Source of the DNA: CAYTPI01 sp964439625
GTDB lineage: Bacteria; Chloroflexota; Anaerolineae; Aggregatilineales; UBA3940
Direction: 5' to 3'
Length of the DNA: 64,000 nucleotides
Assembly: GCA_964439625.1 (NCBI GenBank)
Contig: CAYTPI010000005.1
Span: 166,309 to 230,308 of the forward strand
Shown: piece after piece, positions 1-7,077 of the stretch
Position numbering within the stretch: the stretch's first letter is position 1
Layout: the number at the start of each line of letters is the position of its first letter
Made by a program: the position numbers and the translations under genes
Notes under the pieces: generated by a model
Seen by the model: only the letters and a program-made list of their open reading frames with translations
The model's database searches: none
What the model was told of the DNA's origin: nothing

Positions 1-851
1 GATGCCACCGCGTGATTACCAAACAGGCTTGCCAGATAACGGTCATACGCTCCTGGTGTTCCCCCTCGCTGAATGTGCCCCAATACTGTAGCCCGAATAT
101 TGAACGATATCTCGCCAGCTTCACGCTTTTCGATGCAGTAATGCTCAAGCGCGTGGGCATTCCATTTGGCTCCTTCCGCGACCACTGCCAAAGCATGGGT
201 CTTGCCGCGGTCATAGGCATCTTGCAGCTCCTTGACGATTTTCTCGGGTGTTGTCTCAACCTCTGGTATCGTAACCACATCAGCGCCACCAGCAATGCCA
301 CAGTGCAGTGCCAAGTAGCCACTGTCCCGTCCCATAACTTCCACTAGAAATGCCCGTCTATGAGACGATGCTGTTGTCTTGATGCGGTCGATGTTCTCTA
401 ACGCGACATCTAGCGCGGTATCAACGCCAATTGTGATATCTGAGCCATACAGATCATTGTCAATCGTTGAGGCGACACCAATAACTGGAAAACCTAATTG
501 ATGCAGCTTATGAGCACCTGTCTGTGAACCATTACCGCCGATCACGACGAGCGCGTCAATCCCTTCTGCCTCCATGTTGGCAATGCCCGCTTTTTGACCA
601 ACTTCTTCATAGAATTCTTTACACCTAGCACTACCCAGCATCGTGCCACCCCGACCGATAATGCCACCGACCATCCGGGCGTTTAGTGGTTGAAACAGTG
701 CCTTAACAAGGCCGAAGTAACCCTGTCTGACGCCAACCACTTCCCACCCCTTGACGAGGGCACTGCGCGTCACTGCTCGAATCGCAGCGTTCATTCCAGG
801 GGCGTCTCCGCCGCTCGTCAAGACTGCGATCTTCTTGATTTCATTTGTCAT
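1..851 (-). CDS. pfkA: 6-phosphofructokinase (3' end outside window)
   Basis: Phosphorylates fructose 6-phosphate to fructose 1,6-bisphosphate, the committing step of glycolysis, in the cytoplasm. The visible 283 residues open with the phosphate-binding stretch LTSGGDAPGMNAAIR and continue with IGGNGS (phosphoryl-donor site), TIDNDL (catalytic Asp region) and a MGRDSGY segment. The Gly after Asn in GGNGS is the residue usual for ATP-dependent rather than pyrophosphate-dependent enzymes. The Asp usually seen just before that Gly (GGDGS) is Asn here. The ATG at 849-851 starts directly before the conserved N-terminus. The C-terminus lies beyond the left edge. It sits downstream of sucCD on the same strand but behind their terminator, so it is probably transcribed separately. 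The family call is firm; the exact donor is inferred. Confidence 0.93.
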   Translation of the reverse strand, partial: MTNEIKKIAVLTSGGDAPGMNAAIRAVTRSALVKGWEVVGVRQGYFGLVKALFQPLNARMVGGIIGRGGTMLGSARCKEFYEEVGQKAGIANMEAEGIDALVVIGGNGSQTGAHKLHQLGFPVIGVASTIDNDLYGSDITIGVDTALDVALENIDRIKTTASSHRRAFLVEVMGRDSGYLALHCGIAGGADVVTIPEVETTPEKIVKELQDAYDRGKTHALAVVAEGAKWNAHALEHYCIEKREAGEISFNIRATVLGHIQRGGTPGAYDRYLASLFGNHAVA

Positions 852-897
852 TAGTAGTCCCCTTCTACAAACTGAGTATTTGCAACCATAATTATTC

Positions 898-943
898 GTA
901 AAAAGCAACCACCCGCATCTTTTCAGAAAACGGGTGGCTGCTT
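898..943 (-). terminator. Intrinsic terminator of sucCD
   Basis: Left arm 903-915 and right arm 931-943 pair over 13 positions. One position is A/C on the plus strand but G-U in a minus-strand transcript, so the hairpin is better on the minus strand. There it is followed directly by a run of five T. It lies just after the sucD stop and separates sucCD from pfkA. Confidence 0.85.
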
Positions 944-963
944 GCCCTAGTAAGTGTGTATGT

Positions 964-1839
964 TTACAAACTGGCGATGATGTCCGGAATTTGCTCGGGG
1001 TGGTCGGCAACCTTTACGCCAACAGCTTCTAGTGCGGCGATCTTACTGTCCGCAGTCCCCTCACCACCTTCAATGATCGCACCAGCATGCCCCATCCGCT
1101 TACCGGGAGGCGCACTTCGCCCAGCAATAAAGCTGACGACAGGCTTTGTCATGTTTTCAGCGATGTAACGTGCGGCTTTCTCTTCATCGGTGCCGCCAAT
1201 CTCACCGATCATAACCACCTTTTCGGTCTCAGAGTCGTTCTCAAACATCTCTAGTACTTCGATGTAGTTCAACCCCTTGATTGGGTCACCGCCGATGCCA
1301 ACGCACGTAGTTTGGCCCATGCCCTTATTTGTCAGAGCATAGACAACTTCATATGTCAGTGTGCCTGAGCGTGACACAACGCCAATGTTGCCAGGTGTAG
1401 CGATGCTGCCCGGCATAATACCGACTTTAGCCTGTCCAGGTGTTAGTAAGCCGGGGCAGTTAGGGCCAAGTAGATTGACGCCTTTCTGGTCTACGTAGGA
1501 GCGAACCGTCATCATATCGACGATAGGAATGCCCTCAGTGATGCAGATGACGAATGGAATACCGGCATCAGCCGCCTCCAATATAGCGTCAGAGGCAAAA
1601 CGCGCAGGAACGTAAATAATCGATGTGTTTGCGCCTGTTGTCTCAACGGCCTTACGTACAGAGTCAAAGACTGGAATGCGCGTACCATCAGTCTCAACCC
1701 ATTCACCGCCTTTGCCTGGTGTGACGCCAGCGACAACTTGGGTGCCATATGCTACCATCTGCTCAGTATGGAAACGGCCTTCACGACCAGTAATCCCCTG
1801 CACCAGGAGGCGCGTATTGTTATCAGCAAGAATGCTCAT
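964..1839 (-). CDS. sucD: Succinate-CoA ligase (ADP-forming), alpha subunit
   Basis: Alpha subunit of succinyl-CoA synthetase, which interconverts succinyl-CoA and succinate with substrate-level phosphorylation in the TCA cycle. The 291-residue length is normal. The N-terminal CoA-binding fold contains QGITGREGRFHTEQM. The phosphohistidine lies in GHAGAIIEGGEGTADSK near residue 246, and GPNCPGL is present. It follows sucC by 14 bp on the same strand, with a GGAGG-type ribosome site in the gap, so the two form an operon ending at the terminator just downstream. The related malate-CoA ligase uses the same fold; no malyl-CoA lyase gene is nearby, so the succinate assignment is preferred. Confidence 0.95.
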   Translation of the reverse strand: MSILADNNTRLLVQGITGREGRFHTEQMVAYGTQVVAGVTPGKGGEWVETDGTRIPVFDSVRKAVETTGANTSIIYVPARFASDAILEAADAGIPFVICITEGIPIVDMMTVRSYVDQKGVNLLGPNCPGLLTPGQAKVGIMPGSIATPGNIGVVSRSGTLTYEVVYALTNKGMGQTTCVGIGGDPIKGLNYIEVLEMFENDSETEKVVMIGEIGGTDEEKAARYIAENMTKPVVSFIAGRSAPPGKRMGHAGAIIEGGEGTADSKIAALEAVGVKVADHPEQIPDIIASL

Positions 1840-1853
1840 TGTGGGCTTCCTCC

Positions 1854-2990
1854 TCAGGACTTCGCCGCTTCAACGGCTTTTTGAGCTGCTTCATTCAACG
1901 TAACTGCGGTAATCATATCTGCTTCAGCTAGAATAGCGCGTCCTTCTTCAGCGTTGGTACCGACAATGCGGGCAACCATAGGGATATCTGTATCGACCTG
2001 TTCAAGTGCCGCTAAAATGCCCTTAGCGACTTCGTCACCTCGTGTAATACCGCCAAAGATGTTGAACAGCACGGCTTTGACATTTGAGTCGGCTAGAATA
2101 ATACGAAGTGCTTCTGCGACTTTGTCAGCAGTTGCCCCACCGCCAATATCAAGAAAGTTGGCTGGCTCGCTGCCGTGTAATTTGATCATATCCATGCTGG
2201 CCATGGCTAACCCGGCGCCATTGACCATGCAGCCAATCTCGCCGTCCAGTTTGATGTACGCGAGGCCTGCTTCCCGTGCTTGAATCTCAGCTTCCGCCTC
2301 ATCTGCACTGTCACGCATTTCAGCCAACGTTGGGTGACGATACAGCGCGTTGTCATCTATAGACATTTTGCCATCTACTGCCAGCAGTTCGCCGTCACCG
2401 GTAATAACCAACGGGTTGATTTCGCAGAGCTCAGCGTCGCTCTGCATGTAACAATCATAAAGACCTTGTACAACTTTGCCGAACGCTCGCCAGTGCTCGC
2501 GTGGCAGGTCAATGCCGGAAGCTACCTGTACCGAATGGTATGACCGCAAGCCAACGGCTGGGTCGATGTTGACGCGAATGATCTTTTCAGGGGTCTTCTC
2601 CGCCACGTCTTCAATGTCAACGCCGCCTTCTGCTGACGCAATCAACACCGGTGACTTGTTAGTACGGTCAGTTGCGACGCTAAAGTAAATCTCCTTAGCG
2701 ATATCCGCCCCAGGGTCAACCAGTACTTTTTGGGTGACAAAGCCGTTGATCTCAAGACCAAGAATTTCCTCGGCTTTCTCTTTAGCTTCCTCGGGGGAAT
2801 GTGCCAGCTTGACGCCACCAGCTTTGCCACGTCCGCCGGTGTGTACTTGCGACTTAACGACGACCGTACCCCCTCCCAGTTTCTGGGCCGCATCGAATGC
2901 TTCCTGTGGGGTGGTTGCAATAATGCCTTCGGGAACAGGCACACCAAACTCGCCAAAACGTCGCTTCGCTTGGTATTCGTGAAGTTTCAT
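1854..2990 (-). CDS. sucC: Succinate-CoA ligase (ADP-forming), beta subunit
   Basis: Beta subunit of succinyl-CoA synthetase, carrying the ATP-grasp nucleotide site and the subunit contact to SucD. The 378 residues open with MKLHEYQAK, the family hallmark, followed by the ATP-grasp lysine region KSQVHTGGRGKAGGV. The C-terminal ligase domain has the FNIFGGITRGDEVAKGI loop and NPLVI in the nucleotide-binding part. A purine-rich AGGAGAAG sequence precedes the ATG. It is the first gene of the sucCD operon. A TATACT -10-like hexamer on the minus strand (plus 3039-3044) lies about 50 bp upstream, with no convincing -35. Confidence 0.95.
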   Translation of the reverse strand: MKLHEYQAKRRFGEFGVPVPEGIIATTPQEAFDAAQKLGGGTVVVKSQVHTGGRGKAGGVKLAHSPEEAKEKAEEILGLEINGFVTQKVLVDPGADIAKEIYFSVATDRTNKSPVLIASAEGGVDIEDVAEKTPEKIIRVNIDPAVGLRSYHSVQVASGIDLPREHWRAFGKVVQGLYDCYMQSDAELCEINPLVITGDGELLAVDGKMSIDDNALYRHPTLAEMRDSADEAEAEIQAREAGLAYIKLDGEIGCMVNGAGLAMASMDMIKLHGSEPANFLDIGGGATADKVAEALRIILADSNVKAVLFNIFGGITRGDEVAKGILAALEQVDTDIPMVARIVGTNAEEGRAILAEADMITAVTLNEAAQKAVEAAKS

Positions 2991-3143
2991 TTCTTCTCCT
3001 GACTGGAAAATGTTATCAGGTATATAGGATTCCCAAACAGTATAACGCGCAGGCTACCAAAAAACAGCGCATTGCAACCTGTTAGAATTGGACGGGCCAT
3101 AGCGCTGAAGTATACTCTTGCTTACTGGCTTTGTTGGTCTGGT

Positions 3144-3193
3144 GTTTGACCACAAAGATATTCTAGAAATGTGAAAACGTGGTGTGGTCAAAC
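3144..3193. repeat. Perfect 11-bp inverted repeat, operator-like
   Basis: GTTTGACCACA at 3144-3154 is the exact reverse complement of TGTGGTCAAAC at 3183-3193, with a 28-nt spacer. Each arm contains a TTGACC hexamer resembling a -35 element. It lies in the 278-bp divergent spacer between sucC (minus) and the AAA+ gene (plus), about 76 bp before the latter. It has no T-run and a long spacer, so it fits a pair of protein-binding half-sites better than a terminator. The regulator is unknown. Confidence 0.6.
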
Positions 3194-3268
3194 CTGAGGT
3201 TCAGCAGGGGTGTGTCTACTTTGTAAGAATATTTGTGCTGAACACTAGTTTTAAGAAGGAAATAAAAA

Positions 3269-4804
3269 ATGTCTCGCGGTTTTGAGAGAGAACTTGACCT
3301 GCTGATGCGCTCCAGCTATCCGCTGATTTACGTGCCGACCCCTGAAGAAGAGCGTACAGAGCAGTTAATAGAATTTGTCGCTGAAAATTATAATCCTCAG
3401 CGTACTGTGCAAGTGTGGGATTTCGTCAGTGGTTTTCCTGGCGGGGCAGGTCGCACCAATCCGGTGGGCGCCTTGAACGAGATCGAAAAAGCACGCCCAG
3501 ATGTCGCCTCGATCTTTATCTTACGAGATTTTCACCGCTTCCTCGAAGATGTCCAAACAGCACGAAAGCTGCGTAATCTTGTTCGGCATCTGCGAAACAG
3601 CCGAAAAACGATGATTATCGTAGCACCCGTGCTCAAAATTCCAACGGAATTAGCAGAAGAATTTACAGTCCTAGACCTAACGCCGCCATCACCCGAGGAA
3701 ATTGATGGGGAACTCGATACCATTCTCAATCAGGTGAAGGTTAGACTATCGGATGGTGGACGTGACGCGTTGGTCAAAGCCTGCCAAGGTTTGATGATGA
3801 ATCGGATCAAGTTGGGGTTGGCAAGAACCGTCGCTACATATGGTGTTCTTGATGAACGTGCTATTCCACTGATGCTCGAAGAAAAGAAGCAGCGCATCCG
3901 TCGTACTGAAGTGCTGGAGTTCTGGCCCACACACGAAACACTAGAAGACATCGGTGGACTAGATATCTTAAAGGCGTGGCTGGAGCGGCGTTCTTCCTCT
4001 TTGACTCCACAAGCCCGCGAGTACGGACTGCCAAACCCACGCGGTATTTTGTTGGTCGGTATTCAAGGGACAGGTAAATCGTTGTCGGCTAAGGCGACGG
4101 CTAGTCTGTGGCAGCTTCCGCTGCTACGGTTGGATGTCGGGCGTCTGATGGGTGGACTGGTCGGTGAGTCTGAAGCCAAGACGCGCGAAATGATCCGCGT
4201 TGCCGAAGCGATGGCCCCTTGTGTGCTTTTCATTGACGAATTAGATAAGGCCTTCGCTGGGCTTGGGAGTAGTTTTGTCGGTGACTCAGGAACGTCGGCC
4301 CGGGTATTTGGTACTATTCTGACCTGGATGGAAGAAAAGACGGCACCTGTTTTTGTCTCTGCGACAGCCAATTCGATTGAGTCACTGCCGCCGGAAGTGC
4401 TGCGTAAGGGTCGTTTCGATGAAATATTTTTTATAGACCTCCCCAGCGAGCAAGAACGCCGCGAAATTTTCGAGGTGCATTTATCGAAGGTACGTCCTAA
4501 TCGCATCCGTGAATTTGACCTTGACCAACTGGCCTTCCAAAGCGAAGGGTTCAATGGGGCCGAAATTGAGCAAGGGATCTTTGAATCGATGCATATTGCC
4601 TTCGATCAGCGTCGGGAATTCGAAACAGAAGATATTCTTCGAGCAATGGGTCAGATTGTGCCGCTCTCAAAGACTTCTGCCGATCGTATCCGTGCGATGC
4701 AAGAATGGGCAAGCAGCGGACGCTTCCGGCCAGCTAGTTCCGCAGCGGCTCGCAGCGGCTTGATGGGCCAGCTATTTGGGGATACGGGCGTTTCAAACTC
4801 ATAA
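3269..4804 (+). CDS. AAA+ ATPase, Ycf46-like
   Basis: A 511-residue cytoplasmic AAA+ ATPase resembling plastid/cyanobacterial Ycf46. Residues 1-230 form a family-specific N-terminal region starting FERELDLLMRSSYPLIYV, the usual Ycf46-type opening. The ATPase core follows, with Walker A GIQGTGKS at 264-271, Walker B FIDELDKA around Asp323/Glu324, sensor 1 SATANSIESLPPE, and an arginine-finger/sensor region VLRKGRFDEIFF. The core is intact, so activity is likely. The next gene overlaps it at TAATG (position 4804), suggesting coupling. A DUF1257 (Ycf35-like) and a DUF2997 protein follow, a combination I associate with cyanobacteria and Chloroflexi. The substrate is unknown; cyanobacterial Ycf46 has been linked to inorganic-carbon use, but that role cannot be transferred here. 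Confidence 0.85.
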   Translation: MSRGFERELDLLMRSSYPLIYVPTPEEERTEQLIEFVAENYNPQRTVQVWDFVSGFPGGAGRTNPVGALNEIEKARPDVASIFILRDFHRFLEDVQTARKLRNLVRHLRNSRKTMIIVAPVLKIPTELAEEFTVLDLTPPSPEEIDGELDTILNQVKVRLSDGGRDALVKACQGLMMNRIKLGLARTVATYGVLDERAIPLMLEEKKQRIRRTEVLEFWPTHETLEDIGGLDILKAWLERRSSSLTPQAREYGLPNPRGILLVGIQGTGKSLSAKATASLWQLPLLRLDVGRLMGGLVGESEAKTREMIRVAEAMAPCVLFIDELDKAFAGLGSSFVGDSGTSARVFGTILTWMEEKTAPVFVSATANSIESLPPEVLRKGRFDEIFFIDLPSEQERREIFEVHLSKVRPNRIREFDLDQLAFQSEGFNGAEIEQGIFESMHIAFDQRREFETEDILRAMGQIVPLSKTSADRIRAMQEWASSGRFRPASSAAARSGLMGQLFGDTGVSNS

Positions 4805-5229
4805 TGAACGTCGATGTGAATGGGCGTGAGCCTGAACTGCAACGCGAAGACGATGGTAAGGCACCGATGCTTGGCGGGGCGCGTCGCCAGTGGTCTTCGC
4901 TTGCAGCCTATTTGATGACTCAGCAGCATCGAGCCCATAGGGCCCAGCAAATGCAGCGGGTGTGGGCGCTGCGGCGGATGCGCGAAGCCATTCGTCTTGA
5001 TGCAGTCAAGCGCCAATATAAAAGCGTTAGAACTGGGGTAAAATATGAGGGCATGACAGATTCGCTTGCCCTTTCTGCCATTCGCCGCGACTTAAAGATC
5101 GCGAAAGAGCAACTAGCAATGTATCAAGAAGGTAATCGGTGGGGACGGGTCAAGGAACTTCGAGCGATTATTAACGTTATAGAAGAAGTGGTATATTATT
5201 GGGAGGCACGGCTTGACACCCCGTGCTAA
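4804..5229 (+). CDS. Hypothetical basic helical protein
   Basis: I do not recognise this 141-residue protein. It is rich in Arg, Gln and Ala. Residues 20-75 read as a long basic helix (RAHRAQQMQRVWALRRMREA), and the C-terminal half (about 80-138) is a second predicted helical pair with acidic and basic heptads. There is no signal peptide or membrane segment. Its ATG overlaps the stop of the AAA+ gene by one base, so it is probably made with the ATPase and could be an adaptor; that is inference from spacing. The promoter of the next gene lies over its last codons. An internal start could give a shorter product, since no strong ribosome site supports the first ATG. Confidence 0.65.
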   Translation: MNVDVNGREPELQREDDGKAPMLGGARRQWSSLAAYLMTQQHRAHRAQQMQRVWALRRMREAIRLDAVKRQYKSVRTGVKYEGMTDSLALSAIRRDLKIAKEQLAMYQEGNRWGRVKELRAIINVIEEVVYYWEARLDTPC

Positions 5230-5241
5230 ACTTAGTAGTGT
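5213..5241 (+). promoter_or_regulatory. Sigma-70-type promoter for the DUF1257 gene
   Basis: A perfect -35 TTGACA at 5213-5218, a 17-bp spacer and a weak -10 TAGTGT at 5236-5241. Transcription would start near 5248. The -35 lies inside the end of the preceding gene, so the DUF1257 gene can be expressed apart from the AAA+ gene. Confidence 0.55.
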
Positions 5242-5246
5242 AATGT

Positions 5247-5287
5247 CGTTCGCGAACGTAAGAATTGTAGTACAAGTACAGTACTTG
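5247..5287 (+). promoter_or_regulatory. Two palindromes in the DUF1257 leader
   Basis: CGTTCGCGAACG at 5247-5258 is a perfect 12-bp palindrome placed at the predicted start of transcription, where a repressor site would be expected. CAAGTAC-A-GTACTTG at 5273-5287 is a second, 15-bp hyphenated palindrome whose right arm abuts the ribosome site (AAGGAGAG, about 5288-5295). Roles as operator or translational hairpin are inferred from position only. Confidence 0.5.
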
Positions 5288-5299
5288 AAGGAGAGCTAA

Positions 5300-5674
5300 A
5301 TGTCTCACTTTACGCGAGTGCGCACACAGTTGCGCAACATGGCCACAGTTGGTCGTGCATTGGAAGAAATGGGTTACGAGGTAGAAGAAAGCACGGCTGT
5401 GCGCGGGTATCGTGGTCAAGAGGCAAAGGCTGATCTTGTCATTCGCGCAAATGCTGACTACGACATTGGCTTCCGTCAGGAAGATGACAATGTTGTTGTC
5501 GTTGCTGACTTCTGGGGTTTGCGTATGGATCGTGATAAGTTCACCCAGCAGCTGGCTCAAACGTATGCTCACCTGACCATTACGGAGCAAGCCGAAGCCC
5601 GTGGTTGGCAGCTAGCTACCGAAGAGGTTCAGGAAGACGGCAGCATTAAGCTGGTTATGCAGCGCTGGAGCTAA
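5300..5674 (+). CDS. DUF1257 (Ycf35-like) protein
   Basis: A 124-residue protein of the DUF1257 family, which includes plastid Ycf35. Typical family features are the N-terminal MSHFTRVRTQLRNMATVGRALEEMGY, the strand-turn RGYRGQEAKADLVIR, and the C-terminal segment ending in QEDGSIKLVMQRW. There is no catalytic motif, signal peptide or membrane segment. The family has no established function. The ATG has a strong ribosome site (GAAGGAGAG) 5-6 nt upstream. The gene has its own promoter and palindromic leader and ends before a terminator, so it can form a monocistronic unit. Neighbouring AAA+ and DUF2997 genes suggest a shared process with Ycf46-like proteins. Confidence 0.85.
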   Translation: MSHFTRVRTQLRNMATVGRALEEMGYEVEESTAVRGYRGQEAKADLVIRANADYDIGFRQEDDNVVVVADFWGLRMDRDKFTQQLAQTYAHLTITEQAEARGWQLATEEVQEDGSIKLVMQRWS

Positions 5675-5723
5675 GTTAGCTAGTAACGTTACACCGCCAT
5701 AAATAACTCAACTATTCAAACGC

Positions 5724-5770
5724 CCCAGCATCTTAGTCATTGACTTTGCACGCTGGGTCGTTTTGATTTT
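5724..5770 (+). terminator. Probable terminator after the DUF1257 gene
   Basis: CCCAGC (5724-5729) pairs with GCTGGG (5752-5757) around a 22-nt loop, followed by TCGTTTTGATTTT. The stem is short and the loop long, so termination may be partial. Confidence 0.45.
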
Positions 5771-5810
5771 GCTTGTAACGCTACTCTCAAATTTTAATCA
5801 GCGTTGTTTT

Positions 5811-5820
5811 TTGCTATATT
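5811..5820 (+). promoter_or_regulatory. Extended -10 element before the DUF2997 gene
   Basis: TTTGCTATATT contains a TGn extension directly before TATATT (5815-5820). No convincing -35 is seen at the right spacing. It lies 40 bp before the DUF2997 start and after the preceding terminator, so it probably starts the DUF2997/GrpE-like transcript. Confidence 0.4.
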
Positions 5821-5860
5821 CACAGTCAACTGAGACGTATTTATAAGCGAAGGAGATGGA

Positions 5861-6061
5861 ATGCCTAGTAAACAAGAGATCGAATTTGTCATTAAGCCTG
5901 ACGGTACCGTTGAAGAGACAGTCATCGGTGTTAATGGCCCTGATTGCGAAGCCATCACAAAAGATATTGAGCAGGCCTTGGGTAGAGTCACAGACCGTAA
6001 GCGGACTGGTGACTTTTTCAACGAGCAAGGCTCGTCATCATCCGTTACAACTAACAGCTAG
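5861..6061 (+). CDS. DUF2997 protein
   Basis: A 66-residue protein matching DUF2997: strand IEFVIKPDGTVEETVIGV, then GPDCEAITKDIEQALGRV, then a polar tail. The family is small, cytoplasmic and without known activity, and often lies beside DUF1257 proteins. The start is well supported by AAGGAGATGGA just upstream of the ATG. The next gene starts 2 bp after its stop. The tail (Ser, Thr, Asn) is probably disordered. Its place between Ycf35-like and chaperone genes suggests a partner role, which is inference. Confidence 0.8.
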   Translation: MPSKQEIEFVIKPDGTVEETVIGVNGPDCEAITKDIEQALGRVTDRKRTGDFFNEQGSSSSVTTNS

Positions 6062-6063
6062 CC

Positions 6064-6297
6064 ATGGCGGAACTTCCACCTGATGACCAAACTCAGCCGG
6101 ATGACGAGGAATTTCGCCTTCCGGTTGAAGTTGAAATCTACATTGATCCTGATGGAACGGTTGTGTTTGCTGACCTCGAAGAAGGAACCTTGCCGCTAGC
6201 CCGTCAACTTGACCCTGATTGGCAGCAAGGGGAGGGTACATTCTGTGTGCCTGAGCAGTCTGATGAACCCGGAGAGGACACCAATAATAATGCCTAA
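6064..6297 (+). CDS. Small acidic protein, possible DUF2997 relative
   Basis: A 77-residue, very acidic protein with no family I recognise. Residues 20-50 (VEVEIYIDPDGTVVFADLEE) form a strand-PDGTV-strand hairpin like that of the preceding DUF2997 protein, so it may be a diverged tandem copy; the similarity is short. The N- and C-terminal thirds are Asp/Glu/Pro rich and probably disordered. It begins 2 bp after the upstream stop and overlaps the GrpE-like start by 8 bp, fixing it in the same operon. Confidence 0.7.
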   Translation: MAELPPDDQTQPDDEEFRLPVEVEIYIDPDGTVVFADLEEGTLPLARQLDPDWQQGEGTFCVPEQSDEPGEDTNNNA

Positions 6298-6922
6298 TGG
6301 CATGTTCCCAAAAATTGATGAGCTGCCACATTATGTAGGTGACCTCGTCCGCGACCGCCTGGAGATCATTCGGCTGCAGCAGGAAATAAAGGAACTCAAA
6401 GCACAAGCCTATGATCGTCTGGCGGCGGCTGTGATTGGGCTGCGGCGGGCCGTTGAGACACAAGAGCGCGTTGCTGATGATCTTCAGCAGCAGCTAAATG
6501 AGCGTGATGAGCAAATCGCTAAACTGCGTGAGGAGTATGCTCAGCTAAACTCCCGCGGAGATGCTAGCATCTCCGAAGCTCGTGAAGCAGAACGCTTGGC
6601 TTGGTTTAAACGGCTGCAGCCGATGCTGGTTCAACTGCCAACACTCCGCTCTGCCGTCGAAACGGAAGGGGCTGATATCTCGGCCCGTGATGTGCTCAAC
6701 ATTGTGTCATTGATGGATGAAGTCTTAGCTGACATGCAGTTCGAACCAATTGGTGCCGCTGGTGAAAATGTCACCTATGACCCTAAAAAGCACAAGCCCG
6801 TCGGACGAGGCGCACGCAGCCTACACCCGGAAGACGAGGTGCGCGTCCGTTATGTGGGGTACATGCATGACGGTGATGTCTTGGTGAAAGCCGAAGTAAC
6901 AAAGCTCGAACAACCCGAATAG
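6290..6922 (+). CDS. GrpE-like nucleotide exchange factor
   Basis: A 210-residue protein with GrpE layout. A long coiled coil covers about residues 20-100, rich in Gln, Glu, Arg and Leu. A helical bundle follows (MDEVLADMQFEPIG), then the beta domain GAAGENVTYDPKKHKPVG and VRVRYVGYMHDGDVLVKAEV. GrpE releases ADP from Hsp70, and an Hsp70 gene follows 155 bp downstream, which supports the call. The coiled coil is longer and the beta domain more diverged than in the housekeeping GrpE, so this is an accessory paralogue. The ATG at 6290 has GGAGAGG 12 nt upstream and overlaps the previous gene by 8 bp; the frame is open further upstream, but that would overlap more. Confidence 0.75.
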   Translation: MPNGMFPKIDELPHYVGDLVRDRLEIIRLQQEIKELKAQAYDRLAAAVIGLRRAVETQERVADDLQQQLNERDEQIAKLREEYAQLNSRGDASISEAREAERLAWFKRLQPMLVQLPTLRSAVETEGADISARDVLNIVSLMDEVLADMQFEPIGAAGENVTYDPKKHKPVGRGARSLHPEDEVRVRYVGYMHDGDVLVKAEVTKLEQPE

Positions 6923-7077
6923 AGACAGTCGTTCCTGCTTGACGTTCTACTACAATGATGAAGCTCGGTAGGGCATCTTTTATGCTCAAGTCCGCAGTTG
7001 CCGCTAGCACGTTACGACAGCTTTCGCAATGTTATGATATGTGACGTTTAACGAGGAATCTAAGCAGCCAAACACCT

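Noticed and set aside
4063..4554. 163-codon open frame antisense to the AAA+ gene
   Set aside because: It lies wholly within the Walker-motif region of the plus-strand gene, has no ribosome site and a low-complexity Ser/Arg composition typical of antisense frames.
5247..5258. LexA/DinR-like site
   Set aside because: The palindrome CGTTCGCGAACG has half-sites in the opposite order and without the spacer of the known CGAAC-N4-GTTCG box, so it was kept only as a generic palindrome.
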